A stretch of 64,000 nt of DNA from a bacterium (lineage in GTDB: Bacteria > Actinomycetota > Acidimicrobiia > Spongiisociales > UBA5794). The DNA lies in contig JAAETI010000519.1 of assembly GCA_024228555.1 (NCBI GenBank), forward strand, positions 1 to 64,000, given 5' to 3'. The position numbers and the translations under genes were made by a program. Every line of letters starts with the position of its first letter. Positions within the stretch are counted from its first letter, which is position 1. Below the pieces are notes generated by a model, which did no database searches, was not told where the DNA came from, and worked only from the letters and a program-made list of their open reading frames with translations. Below are positions 21,601-30,127 of the stretch, in pieces.

Positions 21601-24129
21601 ATGATCCATCTCGTTCCTCACTATCGAGGGGCGCGTCTTGTAGTCGCGACCTCACTGCTCCTCGTCCTGGTTCCTTCTGCCGCGTTTGGCAGTGACGACG
21701 GGACAGCACCACCGGCCGTGGTCGAGGTCGCAGACCCCGACTGTCACACCGGCGACGACAACATCGAGTGCCATCAATCTGCAGCAAGCAAGATCGTCAT
21801 CACCGAGATCATGCAAAACCCGTCGATGGTGTGGGACTCGCTCGGGGAGTGGTTCGAGATCTACAACGCAGGATCAAAGCCTGTCGATCTGGCCGGGTGG
21901 ACCATCACCGACGAACTCGATAATCATCATGTGATTGCGGGTTCACTGGTGATTGGGCGAGGCGAGTACCTGATTCTTGGGAGCAACAGCAACGCTGCCA
22001 CCAACGGTGGAGTCGACGTCGGCTACTCGACCGGTAGTGACATCTTCCTGTTCAACAGCTCGGACCGGCTTGTACTGCGCAACGACCGAGACCGCGAGAT
22101 CGACCGTGTCGTCTGGGACAACGGCGCCACATTCCCCGACCCAAACGGTGCCTCGATGTCGCTGTCCAACATAGACGCAGACAATGCCATCGGGAGCAAC
22201 TGGTGCACCGCAACCACCGTCTTTGGCGACGGCGACCTCGGCACCCCGGGCCGCACGAACTCGTGTGCGACGGCACCGCCACTGCAAGTCACCGAGATCA
22301 TGCAAAACCCAAACGCAGTTTCGGATGTGCGGGGCGATTGGTTCGAGATCCACAACCCGACCGGCTCCGCCGTTGATTTGGCCGGGTGGACGATCAAGGA
22401 CGATGACGTTGACTCGCATGTCTTCACCGGTCCGCTGGCCGTGCCTGCAGGTGGCTATGTGGTGGTCGCTCGCAGCGGTGATTCCACCATCAATGGTGGA
22501 TTCACTGCCGACTACACGACAGGGTCAGAGATATTGCTGCACAACAACTTCGATGAGTTGATTCTGCTCGATCCAAACGGCATCCGGGTGGATCGTGTCG
22601 TATGGGATGACGGTCGCACCTTCCCCGACCCGACTGGTGCTTCGATGTCGCTGCGCGGTCTCGGATTGAACAACGGCATCGGCGGGAACTGGTGCAAGTC
22701 GACCACCCCATTTGGGCAGGGCGACCTGGGGACGCCCGGTACCGCCAACACCTGTGCCGAACCGACTGGCTCCCCGGCGATGGCGCGGCTCGAAATCACC
22801 GAGATCATGACCAATCCGAGTGCTGTTGTCGACAACGACGGCGAGTGGTTTGAGATCTACAACCGCGAAGCAACTCCGGTCGATATCGACGGATGGACGA
22901 TTCGCGACTTCGACACCAACGTCCACGTGATTGACAGTTCTTTGGTGATTCCGGCGTACGGCTATGCGGTGCTTGGTCGGAATGCTGACCAGGCAACAAA
23001 CGGTGGTGTCGCTGTGGATTACTCCTATGGCACCGACATGGTCCTCTACAACGCCGCCGATGAGGTCGTGATTGTCGACCCCAACGGGACGATCGTCGAT
23101 CAGGTTGCCTACGACGACGGCAGGACTTTCCCGGATCCTGACGGCTCGGCCCTGGCTCTCAAGAGTCTGGCCCTGCGTAACGACGTCGGCGACCACTGGT
23201 GTGCAGCGAACACCCCCTACGGTGATGGAGATGGCGGAACGCCAGGTGCACCGAACTCCTGCGGGCCCGGCGTACCTCTGGCCCCACTGGTGATCAATGA
23301 GATCATGCTGAATCCGGCGAGCGTTCCCGACTCAGTCGGGGAATGGTTCGAGATCTTCAACCCAACCTCGAATACTGTGGACATTGACGGTTGGATCATC
23401 CGCGACGACGATTTCAACCACCACGTCATCGACAATGGTGGGTCGCTGCTGATCGACCCAGGCGGCTACCTGGTCTTGGGTCGCAACAGTTCCGTCTATT
23501 CCAATGGCGGGGTTCAACTCGACTACCGGTATGGCACCGGCATGGTGCTCTACAACGCTGACGATGAACTCATCCTCATCGATTCGAACTACGTCGAGGT
23601 GGATCGGGTGGAGTGGGACGATGGTGTGACCTTCCCTGATCCGTTGGGAGCTTCAATGAGCCTCACCGATCCTGCGTTGGACAATGCCGTCGGCTCCAAT
23701 TGGTGCATTTCTGGCAGCAGATATGGTCCCGCCGAAAAGGGCACCCCCGGTGCGGCCAATGAGTGCGGCCCGGCTTGCGATGTCGACGGGTTGACGGTGA
23801 CCGTCACCGCTACCCCCAATACGTTGTGGCCGCCGAACGGTCGTATGCATCACGTCACCACGGAGGTGTCTGTACAGGACGAAGAGCCGGGGACCGTGAT
23901 CCGGCTCGTCGATGTTGTCTCCGACGAGGCTGACCCGGGCAAGGGGAAACGGCATCCCGACATCGTCATCATTGATGACTTCAACTTCGAGCTACGTGCC
24001 GAGCGCAACGGGTGGGAAGACGGTCGGGTATACACGATCACTTATGAGGTGGCAGCCCCATGTGGCGGCACCGGTCTGTACTCAACAACGGTCACCGTGG
24101 TTCATGACCAAGGTCACGGCGCCTACTAG
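21601..24129 (+). CDS. Secreted protein with four tandem lamin-tail domains
   Basis: The protein has 842 residues. A signal peptide (Leu-Val-Val-Ala-Thr-Ser-Leu-Leu-Leu-Val-Leu-Val-Pro-Ser-Ala-Ala-Phe-Gly) is followed by four copies of a unit of about 165 residues starting near residues 65, 229, 397 and 563. Each unit opens with Thr/Asn-Glu-Ile-Met-x-Asn-Pro, Gly-Glu/Asp-Trp-Phe-Glu-Ile and Val-Asp-Leu/Ile-Ala/Asp-Gly-Trp. Each closes with Asp-Arg-Val-Val-Trp-Asp, Phe-Pro-Asp-Pro, Asn-Trp-Cys and Gly-Thr-Pro-Gly-x-x-Asn-x-Cys. That is the bacterial lamin-tail domain, a beta sandwich found on surface and secreted proteins. The last 118 residues hold Leu-Trp-Pro-Pro-Asn-Gly-Arg-Met-His, typical of a C-terminal Ig-like module. 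No nuclease or anchor domain is seen. GATAAT 6 nt ahead of the ATG suggests a leaderless start. Confidence 0.88.
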   Translation: MIHLVPHYRGARLVVATSLLLVLVPSAAFGSDDGTAPPAVVEVADPDCHTGDDNIECHQSAASKIVITEIMQNPSMVWDSLGEWFEIYNAGSKPVDLAGWTITDELDNHHVIAGSLVIGRGEYLILGSNSNAATNGGVDVGYSTGSDIFLFNSSDRLVLRNDRDREIDRVVWDNGATFPDPNGASMSLSNIDADNAIGSNWCTATTVFGDGDLGTPGRTNSCATAPPLQVTEIMQNPNAVSDVRGDWFEIHNPTGSAVDLAGWTIKDDDVDSHVFTGPLAVPAGGYVVVARSGDSTINGGFTADYTTGSEILLHNNFDELILLDPNGIRVDRVVWDDGRTFPDPTGASMSLRGLGLNNGIGGNWCKSTTPFGQGDLGTPGTANTCAEPTGSPAMARLEITEIMTNPSAVVDNDGEWFEIYNREATPVDIDGWTIRDFDTNVHVIDSSLVIPAYGYAVLGRNADQATNGGVAVDYSYGTDMVLYNAADEVVIVDPNGTIVDQVAYDDGRTFPDPDGSALALKSLALRNDVGDHWCAANTPYGDGDGGTPGAPNSCGPGVPLAPLVINEIMLNPASVPDSVGEWFEIFNPTSNTVDIDGWIIRDDDFNHHVIDNGGSLLIDPGGYLVLGRNSSVYSNGGVQLDYRYGTGMVLYNADDELILIDSNYVEVDRVEWDDGVTFPDPLGASMSLTDPALDNAVGSNWCISGSRYGPAEKGTPGAANECGPACDVDGLTVTVTATPNTLWPPNGRMHHVTTEVSVQDEEPGTVIRLVDVVSDEADPGKGKRHPDIVIIDDFNFELRAERNGWEDGRVYTITYEVAAPCGGTGLYSTTVTVVHDQGHGAY

Positions 24130-24136
24130 CGACGAC

Positions 24137-25276
24137 TCACAAGCCGAGACCCCGCCCAATGAGTTCCTTCATGATCTCAGTGGTGCCGCCGTAGATGGTC
24201 TGGGGCCGGCTGTCCACGAACATCCGTGCGATCGGATACTCCATCATGTATCCGTAGCCACCGTGTAGCTGAACGCCACGATCCACGACACGAACCTGGA
24301 GTTCAGTGCACCACCACTTGGCCATTGCCGCCCGGTCGGGGGTGAGCCGTCCCTCAACCAGTTCGGCAATGCAATGGTCGATAAAGACCCTGGCGATGTG
24401 CAACTCGGTTGCCATCTCAGCCATGGTGAACCGTGTGTTCTGGAACTTGCCGATGGGGCGCCCGAATGCGGTTCGCTCCTTGACGTAGTCCATCGTCAAC
24501 TCAAAGGCCTTCTCGGCTGCGGCCACCGCCCCGATTGCGATCGCCATCCGCTCCCGCTCCAAGCCGGACATGAGATAGAAGAAACCGGCGCCTTCCTCGC
24601 CGAGCCGATTCGCAACAGGGACCCGAACGTCGTCAAAAAACAACTCCGACGTGTCCTGTCCCTTGAGGCCGACCTTGTCGAGGTTGCGACCCCGTGCGAA
24701 GCCATCCATATCGCTCTCGACGACCAGCAGCGTCAGACCGCGATGGGGGTCATCCGACGTCCGGGCCACGACAACGACGATGTCGGCCAGCTGCCCATTG
24801 GAGATGAAGGTTTTGGCCCCGTTGAGCACGTAGAAGTCGCCATCATGGACTGCCTTGGTTGCGATGCCGGACAGATCGCTGCCGGTGCCAGGCTCGGACA
24901 TGGCTACCGCAGAGATGATCGAACCGTCGACACAGCCGGGCAACCAGCGTTGCTTCTGCTCGGGAGTGCCCTGGTCTTGGATGTAGGGGACGACCATTTC
25001 GGAATGGATGTAGAACCCGGGTGCGCTGACGAGACCTTTGGCAAGCTCTTCGATGAGAACAGCCGGGAAGCGGAAGTCGTCGACTCCGGCTCCGCCGTAG
25101 TCCTCGGCAACCGAGTGGCAGAGGTGACCGCCCGCACCTGCGGCCAGCCAGGACTCTCGACTTGCGACGCCGTCTTCTTCCCATTGCTCATGGTGTGGCG
25201 TGATTTCCCTGGCGATGAACTCGCGCACAGCACCGCGATACAACTCATGGTCTTCGTTGAAGATGGTGACCTCCAC
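24137..25276 (-). CDS. Acyl-CoA dehydrogenase
   Basis: The 379-residue flavoprotein has the family signatures Ala-Met-Ser-Glu-Pro-Gly-Thr-Gly-Ser-Asp near 128-137, Gly-Ala-Lys-Thr-Phe-Ile-Ser-Asn-Gly, Glu-Arg-Thr-Ala-Phe-Gly-Arg-Pro-Ile-Gly, and Gln-Leu-His-Gly-Gly-Tyr-Gly-Tyr. The C-terminus has Ile-Tyr-Gly-Gly-Thr-Thr-Glu-Ile-Met, so the catalytic Glu of short/medium-chain enzymes is Gly here. The base is then probably on an internal helix, as in long-chain or isovaleryl enzymes. The start is a GTG. It converges with the lamin-tail gene, 7 nt apart. The substrate is unknown. Confidence 0.9.
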   Translation of the reverse strand: MEVTIFNEDHELYRGAVREFIAREITPHHEQWEEDGVASRESWLAAGAGGHLCHSVAEDYGGAGVDDFRFPAVLIEELAKGLVSAPGFYIHSEMVVPYIQDQGTPEQKQRWLPGCVDGSIISAVAMSEPGTGSDLSGIATKAVHDGDFYVLNGAKTFISNGQLADIVVVVARTSDDPHRGLTLLVVESDMDGFARGRNLDKVGLKGQDTSELFFDDVRVPVANRLGEEGAGFFYLMSGLERERMAIAIGAVAAAEKAFELTMDYVKERTAFGRPIGKFQNTRFTMAEMATELHIARVFIDHCIAELVEGRLTPDRAAMAKWWCTELQVRVVDRGVQLHGGYGYMMEYPIARMFVDSRPQTIYGGTTEIMKELIGRGLGL

Positions 25277-25307
25277 TCAGGATTCGGCCACTCTATCGAG
25301 TCCTGAG

Positions 25308-26684
25308 TCAGCGACTGCGGACGTGATACATCGTGCGGGTGTCGCTTACCTCGACCTTGGTGAGAATCTCGCCGTGTGCCATCGCAGTCTCTTCGAAGAG
25401 GTCACGTGTGTACGGGGCAAGATCCGATGTCCGGCTCGCCGAGATACGCTGCGCCATGGGGTCGGCGAGGTCAACGAACTCAACGACGGCTTCTTCGCTG
25501 AACTCGAATATCTGGGCGACAACCTCGGTGAGCGGAATGCCTATTCCAAGACATAGGTGATGCAAGACGGCAAGCCACGCAGAGAAGGTGGGGTGGACGC
25601 GATCGGTGAATGCGGCCCGCTCCTTGCCACGCCAACCGAAAGCCGGCGTCGGATTTGTGATGTCAACGACAAGCGGGGTTAGGTTGTCGAGCTTTGCCTC
25701 TTTGGTTGAGTCATACAGTGCGTCGATTGCACCTTGGTCGTTGTCGATGCCGATGACGCGTGTGAACTGTTCGCTGAGAATTCTCGTGAACAGGCCGGCG
25801 TTGGCACCCACATCGACAGCCAGGTCGTGCGATGAGGCCGCGGCAGCCGCCTCACGGACGAACTCAGCCTTGGCATCGGTTGCCTCGATCTCGTAGGGCA
25901 AAGCTTCCTCGTAGTCTCCCCAGGTGCTGGGGGCTGCGGACTCGAGATCGGCGATGAGGTCGCGGAGTTTCTTCATGGTTCCGGCCACAGCCGACGCTGG
26001 GAGGGACGCTTTTCCAACATCGCGACGCTCCGCGGTGGCCATGCCAGCTGCCCGGCGCTCCAGCATGCTGCGCAGCCGAACGTGGGTCAGGATTCCTTTG
26101 TGGATGCCGGCGCGGCCTCGTAGCAAGCGGTTGAGGTCGCCGATGGGCACCCCGTCGGTCTTGCCATGAAGCATCCTTTGGAAAGGGATGCCTGCGTACG
26201 CCTCGAGCATGATGGGGGCGAGAAAGTGGTCGCAGAACTGCCCGTAGGCGGTCCAGATCCCACGCTCACCAAACTTGTCGATCGATGCGATGTCGATGAT
26301 TGTCGGAGCGACGCCGTCAAAGACGATATTGAAGGCAGACGCGTCCTTGAGGATGAATCCTTTTTCGAGGCAGAGCAGGTTGGCGTCCAGGGTGAGCAAG
26401 GCAGCGTCGCGCAGCATCGAGAACGACCACTCGGACGGGTAGCTCATGACCGCCAGACGTGTCGATTCGATCACGGCTTGATCGGGAATGCCGGCTGGCG
26501 GCTTGACGTCGTCGACGACCCAGTTCTTGACGAAGAGACCTTTTTCGACCAACTGGTCCATCAACCCGGTGCTGCGCGCAGCAGCATCGATCTCGGCTGC
26601 TTCGCCGGCGAGGCCGCGCAACACACGGTCGTCCTGATAGAAGACCCGTGCGGTGGGGTCGCGGAAGGATCCAGATTCGATCAT
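25308..26684 (-). CDS. Class I SAM-dependent methyltransferase with kinase-like N-terminal domain
   Basis: The protein has 458 residues. The C-terminal half has the SAM-binding motif Leu-Ala-Val-Asp-Val-Gly-Ala-Asn-Ala-Gly-Leu-Phe-Thr at 288-300 and the acidic end of strand 2 in Gly-Ile-Asp-Asn-Asp near 312-316. The N-terminal half contains Lys-Asp-Ala-Ser-Ala-Phe-Asn-Ile-Val-Phe-Asp-Gly at 113-124, then Ile-Ile-Asp-Ile-Ala-Ser at 129-134. That has the spacing of a protein-kinase-fold catalytic Asp-x4-Asn plus metal-binding Asp, so a kinase-like or pseudokinase domain is possible. The start overlaps the small membrane protein gene by 4 nt, and the sulfatase-like cluster lies upstream, so a role in envelope glycan or lipid modification is inferred. 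Confidence 0.75.
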   Translation of the reverse strand: MIESGSFRDPTARVFYQDDRVLRGLAGEAAEIDAAARSTGLMDQLVEKGLFVKNWVVDDVKPPAGIPDQAVIESTRLAVMSYPSEWSFSMLRDAALLTLDANLLCLEKGFILKDASAFNIVFDGVAPTIIDIASIDKFGERGIWTAYGQFCDHFLAPIMLEAYAGIPFQRMLHGKTDGVPIGDLNRLLRGRAGIHKGILTHVRLRSMLERRAAGMATAERRDVGKASLPASAVAGTMKKLRDLIADLESAAPSTWGDYEEALPYEIEATDAKAEFVREAAAAASSHDLAVDVGANAGLFTRILSEQFTRVIGIDNDQGAIDALYDSTKEAKLDNLTPLVVDITNPTPAFGWRGKERAAFTDRVHPTFSAWLAVLHHLCLGIGIPLTEVVAQIFEFSEEAVVEFVDLADPMAQRISASRTSDLAPYTRDLFEETAMAHGEILTKVEVSDTRTMYHVRSR

Positions 26685-26884
26685 TCGGAGGAAGAGGCCT
26701 CTTCTGCCATCTCCTCGGCATTGAGGATCTCTTCTGAGGGCTCGGTTTGCGTCCTTGTCTTGCGGCGCAGTTTGTTCATTCTGAGCTTGGTCAGACCCGC
26801 GATTCCGGCAGTGCCGGCCAGGGCGAGTTGAACGAGGGTCGCCCCGGTCCCGGGGTCGAGGTATAGGAGTACAGGGTCGAGCAT
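26681..26884 (-). CDS. Small membrane protein with Leu-Asp-Pro-Gly-Thr-Gly motif
   Basis: The 67-residue protein starts with Leu-Leu-Tyr-Leu-Asp-Pro-Gly-Thr-Gly, then one hydrophobic helix, a basic stretch (Lys-Leu-Arg-Arg-Lys-Thr-Arg) and an acidic tail. Tiny proteins with this opening commonly precede methyltransferase or sulfatase-like glycan genes. AAAGGA stands ahead of the ATG. It overlaps the methyltransferase gene by 4 nt, so the two products are probably made together. Confidence 0.65.
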   Translation of the reverse strand: MLDPVLLYLDPGTGATLVQLALAGTAGIAGLTKLRMNKLRRKTRTQTEPSEEILNAEEMAEEASSSE

Positions 26885-27012
26885 CGATGTCCTTTCGTCA
26901 TCAGTGTCTTCGGCACAGATGCCGGAGAGTTGAGCAAGATTATTCCGCCACAGTGGTGACTAGTCTGCCGCGATAGTATCTCGAATCGGCCGATTAGGCC
27001 GATATTGAGCGA

Positions 27013-28563
27013 CTACTTGGTGAGGCGCGGCCCTACGTCGACCACCACGCCGGCGATATCGGTTGGCGCCCAGTACATTTCGTCGGTCACTGCATCCAGT
27101 CCGGCATCGATGGCGCAGTTGGTGGCCACCCGCATCCCGTTTACAGGCGTCAGCTCTGGGTAAATCGCCTCGTCGCACCCGGGGAGCCGATATGCGGAGA
27201 AAATCTCCATTCGTGGTGCGATTTCGTCATCGGTCCACTCAGAGATGGGCGTTTCTTCACTGCGGGTGAGTTCGGTGCCGTGGTCCCCCGTGATCATGAT
27301 CACTGTATCGCTGCGTGCCGCGAGGATCTCGTCGAGGGCATCAAGCACGGTCGCGTTGGTGCAGATGAGCTGATCGACGTAGTAGGGACGGCGTTCGTCC
27401 AGCACATCAGGATCGGTAACTCGGAGCGGTCGCCGATTTGTGTCTGACTGCCGATTGCACGCCGAGTCAAGAAGAAGGGGAGGGTGCGGCAGGATGACGT
27501 GTGCCACCGTCAAGCGGGGAACACCGTCCTTCCGATCGATCTCGACGACTTCTGGCAGGTGCTTCAAGTTGTCGTACGAAATCGTGTTGAAGGTGTGGGG
27601 GCGGATGTCGCTCAGTAGCGGAGCAAGAATCGTCAGCCGGCTGAGATTCCACAGCGCTCGTTCGGCGATGCCGTCGCGCCAGCAAGCATCGACAGCACCA
27701 CCGCAATAGGAGCCCGTCCAAGCGTTCTCTGCGAAGGCAACGTCGTACCCGCGCTCGTGGAAGAGTCGGTACAGCTCCGGATCGCCCGAAAGGGACTTAC
27801 GCATCAGAGAGAGTTCAGCTTCGGAAATCTCGCCGACGTCAAAGACGTAGTCGAGATTGAGCATGCTGGAGAGAGCAGCGTAGGTGAATGCGTAGTTGGC
27901 TTTGGCGTCCATGGCTATTTCGAAGCCGCGCTCCTTTAGTGAGGAATAGAAGGCACTGTTGTCGTAATCGAAGTTCTCCATCAGGATTCGATCACCTGCG
28001 TATCCGTCCAACACCAGCAATAGGACATCGGGTGATCCTGGTGCCGCCGTCACGGTCGCCACCGGCTCAGGCGAGCCGTTCACCCGGGGTGCGGCTGTGA
28101 CCGCCGACACGGCAACGATGGCAACTGTGCTGACCATGAGAAGGACAGCGAACACTCTGTCCCCGGCTAGTCGAATCGCCAACCACAGCAGCGCGACCGC
28201 CAGAAGTACAGGGAGGACGTCTGAGATGATGCCTATGTTGAGCGCATCCGCGATCCGGTCCCCAGTTCTGGTCAAGGCCGGCCACTGGAAGAAGGCGAGG
28301 GTCGTGGCTGTTGCCACGCCGAGAGCCCAGCGGATCCGCGACTGCAGACCTCGCGAGAGGATCACGAGCAGAATCACGCTGAAGATGAGAACGAACAGCG
28401 ACATAGCAACGCCGAGCGCGATCCGGATCGACATTGGGCTCTCCCCGACAACCCATTGCATTCCGGGTGTCATCGCCGTCAACACAAACGGAATCACCCA
28501 AAGGATCACGGGCAGGTCGGACTCCGAGTGCTCGGGTGGGGGTGCTGTCGATTCTTGATTCAT
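27013..28563 (-). CDS. Membrane-anchored sulfatase/phosphoglycerol-transferase-like protein, paralogue 1
   Basis: The protein has 516 residues: five hydrophobic helices in the first 165, then an alkaline-phosphatase-superfamily domain outside the membrane. Metal-ligand candidates are Asp in Asp-Val-Leu-Leu-Leu-Val-Leu-Asp-Gly-Tyr near 185-194 and Asp-His in Met-Ile-Thr-Gly-Asp-His-Gly-Thr-Glu near the C-terminus. A Thr/Ser-rich block (Phe-Thr-Tyr-Ala-Ala-Leu-Ser-Ser-Met-Leu) holds the likely nucleophile. His-Val-Ile-Leu-Pro-His-Pro-Pro-Leu-Leu-Leu-Asp is shared by all three paralogues. LTA-synthase-like enzymes of this type move phosphoglycerol or related groups onto envelope glycans. It is the last of the tandem array. 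Confidence 0.75.
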   Translation of the reverse strand: MNQESTAPPPEHSESDLPVILWVIPFVLTAMTPGMQWVVGESPMSIRIALGVAMSLFVLIFSVILLVILSRGLQSRIRWALGVATATTLAFFQWPALTRTGDRIADALNIGIISDVLPVLLAVALLWLAIRLAGDRVFAVLLMVSTVAIVAVSAVTAAPRVNGSPEPVATVTAAPGSPDVLLLVLDGYAGDRILMENFDYDNSAFYSSLKERGFEIAMDAKANYAFTYAALSSMLNLDYVFDVGEISEAELSLMRKSLSGDPELYRLFHERGYDVAFAENAWTGSYCGGAVDACWRDGIAERALWNLSRLTILAPLLSDIRPHTFNTISYDNLKHLPEVVEIDRKDGVPRLTVAHVILPHPPLLLDSACNRQSDTNRRPLRVTDPDVLDERRPYYVDQLICTNATVLDALDEILAARSDTVIMITGDHGTELTRSEETPISEWTDDEIAPRMEIFSAYRLPGCDEAIYPELTPVNGMRVATNCAIDAGLDAVTDEMYWAPTDIAGVVVDVGPRLTK

Positions 28564-28570
28564 AAGGCTG

Positions 28571-30112
28571 TTACTCGCTCATTAGGTGTTCGATGTTGAT
28601 CACTGTCCCCTGCAACGAACCCGGTGCCCAGAAGTGACGGTCTGGCATCTGAGTCAGGCCCGCATCCAACGCACAGTTGGCGAGGGCGCGGGCTCCGTTT
28701 ACCGGTGTGATGGTCTCGTAGACGTCGGTGCACCCGGGGAGACGGTAGGCGCTGAGAATGCTCATACGCTCGACGATTTCAGGATCGGTCCATTCGGTGG
28801 ATACTCCAGCAACCCGGGTCGAGTCTGAACCGTGGTCGCCGGTGATCATGACGAGGGTGTCGGCTCTGCTTTCGAAGATCTCGGTCAATGATTCGACGAC
28901 CAAATCGTTGGTGCACTTCATCTGCTCGACGTAGTAGCCAAGCCGTGGCTCGATGTCATCGGGATCGGATACCCGCAGATCCTCGCGATCAGCCCCCTTG
29001 TGACGGTTGCAGTCGGCGTCGAGCAAGAGTGGTTGATGCGGCAGCAAGATGTGGGCCACCGTTAGCCGGGGGACGCCCTCGGTGCGTTGGCTCTCAACCA
29101 ATTCTGGGAAAGCTTCCAGGTGGTCAAGAGACACGGAATTGAACGGGTGGGGGAGTACGGGGGCAACAAGTGGCGCAAGAATCGTCATTCTGCCCGTTGC
29201 CCACAACGCGGACTCGAATAGTCCCTTTCGCCAGCACACATCGGTAGAGCTTCCGCATGCGGAGCCGGACCAGGGGTTCTGGATGTAGGCAATCTCGTAG
29301 CCCTGCTCGTGGAAGCGGCGGAACAACTCGGGGTCTCCCGTGAGCGCATTGCGCATAGCTTCGTACTCAACCGGGCCGATTTCGCCGAGTTCGAACACGT
29401 AGTCGAGTTCGAACATGGAGGAGATCGAGGCGTACGTGTATCCGTAGTTGGAACGGGCTTCGCTGGCGACGTTAAACCCCAGCGTCTCTAACTCCGTAGT
29501 GAACGGTGAGTTGTCGTATCCGAAGCGGCTATCAAGCACGTCGGCCCCGGAGTAGCCGTCGAGGATCATCAGTAGGACGTCGGGTGACCCCTCAGCCGCG
29601 ACCGCGGCTCGGGTGCTGTTTGGCTCGTTCGATACCCGGCTTTGGGCATTGATGAAGAGTGCGCCGCAGACAATCAGCAGCGCGACGCTGAGGATGGAGG
29701 CAAATGGCCACTCGCCACCTATCCGGTTGGCCACCCAGAGGAAGCCAACCGCCAGGACCAGCGGAAGGACGTTGCTGGTAAACGGGATACGAACCGCATC
29801 GGCCACGACATTTCCGACATTCGTGAGTTGTGGCCAGTGGAAGAGCACAAGCACGGTCATCGCCGTCACGCCCATTGACCATCGAACTCGGTGCTTGAAC
29901 CCTCGAGAGAGGATCGCCAACAGGAACACAGCGACGACGCCAACGATTGTCGCCATCGCGAGGACGAGACCATAGCGAGGGGCCATCGGGCGTTCGCCCG
30001 CCACCCACTCGAGCCCTGGCATGATTGCTGCCAGCACCAGCGGAACGGCCCACAGGATCATCGGAGTGCCGGACCTGGAATTCTCGGAGATGGGCTCGGG
30101 CGGGTGGTTCAT
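28571..30112 (-). CDS. Membrane-anchored sulfatase/phosphoglycerol-transferase-like protein, paralogue 2
   Basis: The 513 residues align with paralogue 1 throughout: membrane segments begin at Ile-Leu-Trp-Ala-Val-Pro-Leu-Val-Leu-Ala, the catalytic domain at Ser-Pro-Asp-Val-Leu-Leu-Met-Ile-Leu-Asp-Gly-Tyr, followed by Tyr-Thr-Tyr-Ala-Ser-Ile-Ser-Ser-Met-Phe-Glu-Leu-Asp-Tyr and Val-Met-Ile-Thr-Gly-Asp-His-Gly-Ser-Asp. Only 7 nt separate it from paralogue 1 and 15 nt from paralogue 3, so one transcript is expected. It most likely arose by tandem duplication. A different acceptor or donor specificity per copy is a guess. Confidence 0.75.
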   Translation of the reverse strand: MNHPPEPISENSRSGTPMILWAVPLVLAAIMPGLEWVAGERPMAPRYGLVLAMATIVGVVAVFLLAILSRGFKHRVRWSMGVTAMTVLVLFHWPQLTNVGNVVADAVRIPFTSNVLPLVLAVGFLWVANRIGGEWPFASILSVALLIVCGALFINAQSRVSNEPNSTRAAVAAEGSPDVLLMILDGYSGADVLDSRFGYDNSPFTTELETLGFNVASEARSNYGYTYASISSMFELDYVFELGEIGPVEYEAMRNALTGDPELFRRFHEQGYEIAYIQNPWSGSACGSSTDVCWRKGLFESALWATGRMTILAPLVAPVLPHPFNSVSLDHLEAFPELVESQRTEGVPRLTVAHILLPHQPLLLDADCNRHKGADREDLRVSDPDDIEPRLGYYVEQMKCTNDLVVESLTEIFESRADTLVMITGDHGSDSTRVAGVSTEWTDPEIVERMSILSAYRLPGCTDVYETITPVNGARALANCALDAGLTQMPDRHFWAPGSLQGTVINIEHLMSE

Positions 30113-30127
30113 GAGTTCAGCACTCGC

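Noticed and set aside
22023-23196. Several long minus-strand frames within the lamin-tail gene
   Set aside because: They are shadows caused by the codon bias and repeat structure of the plus-strand gene; none shows family motifs.
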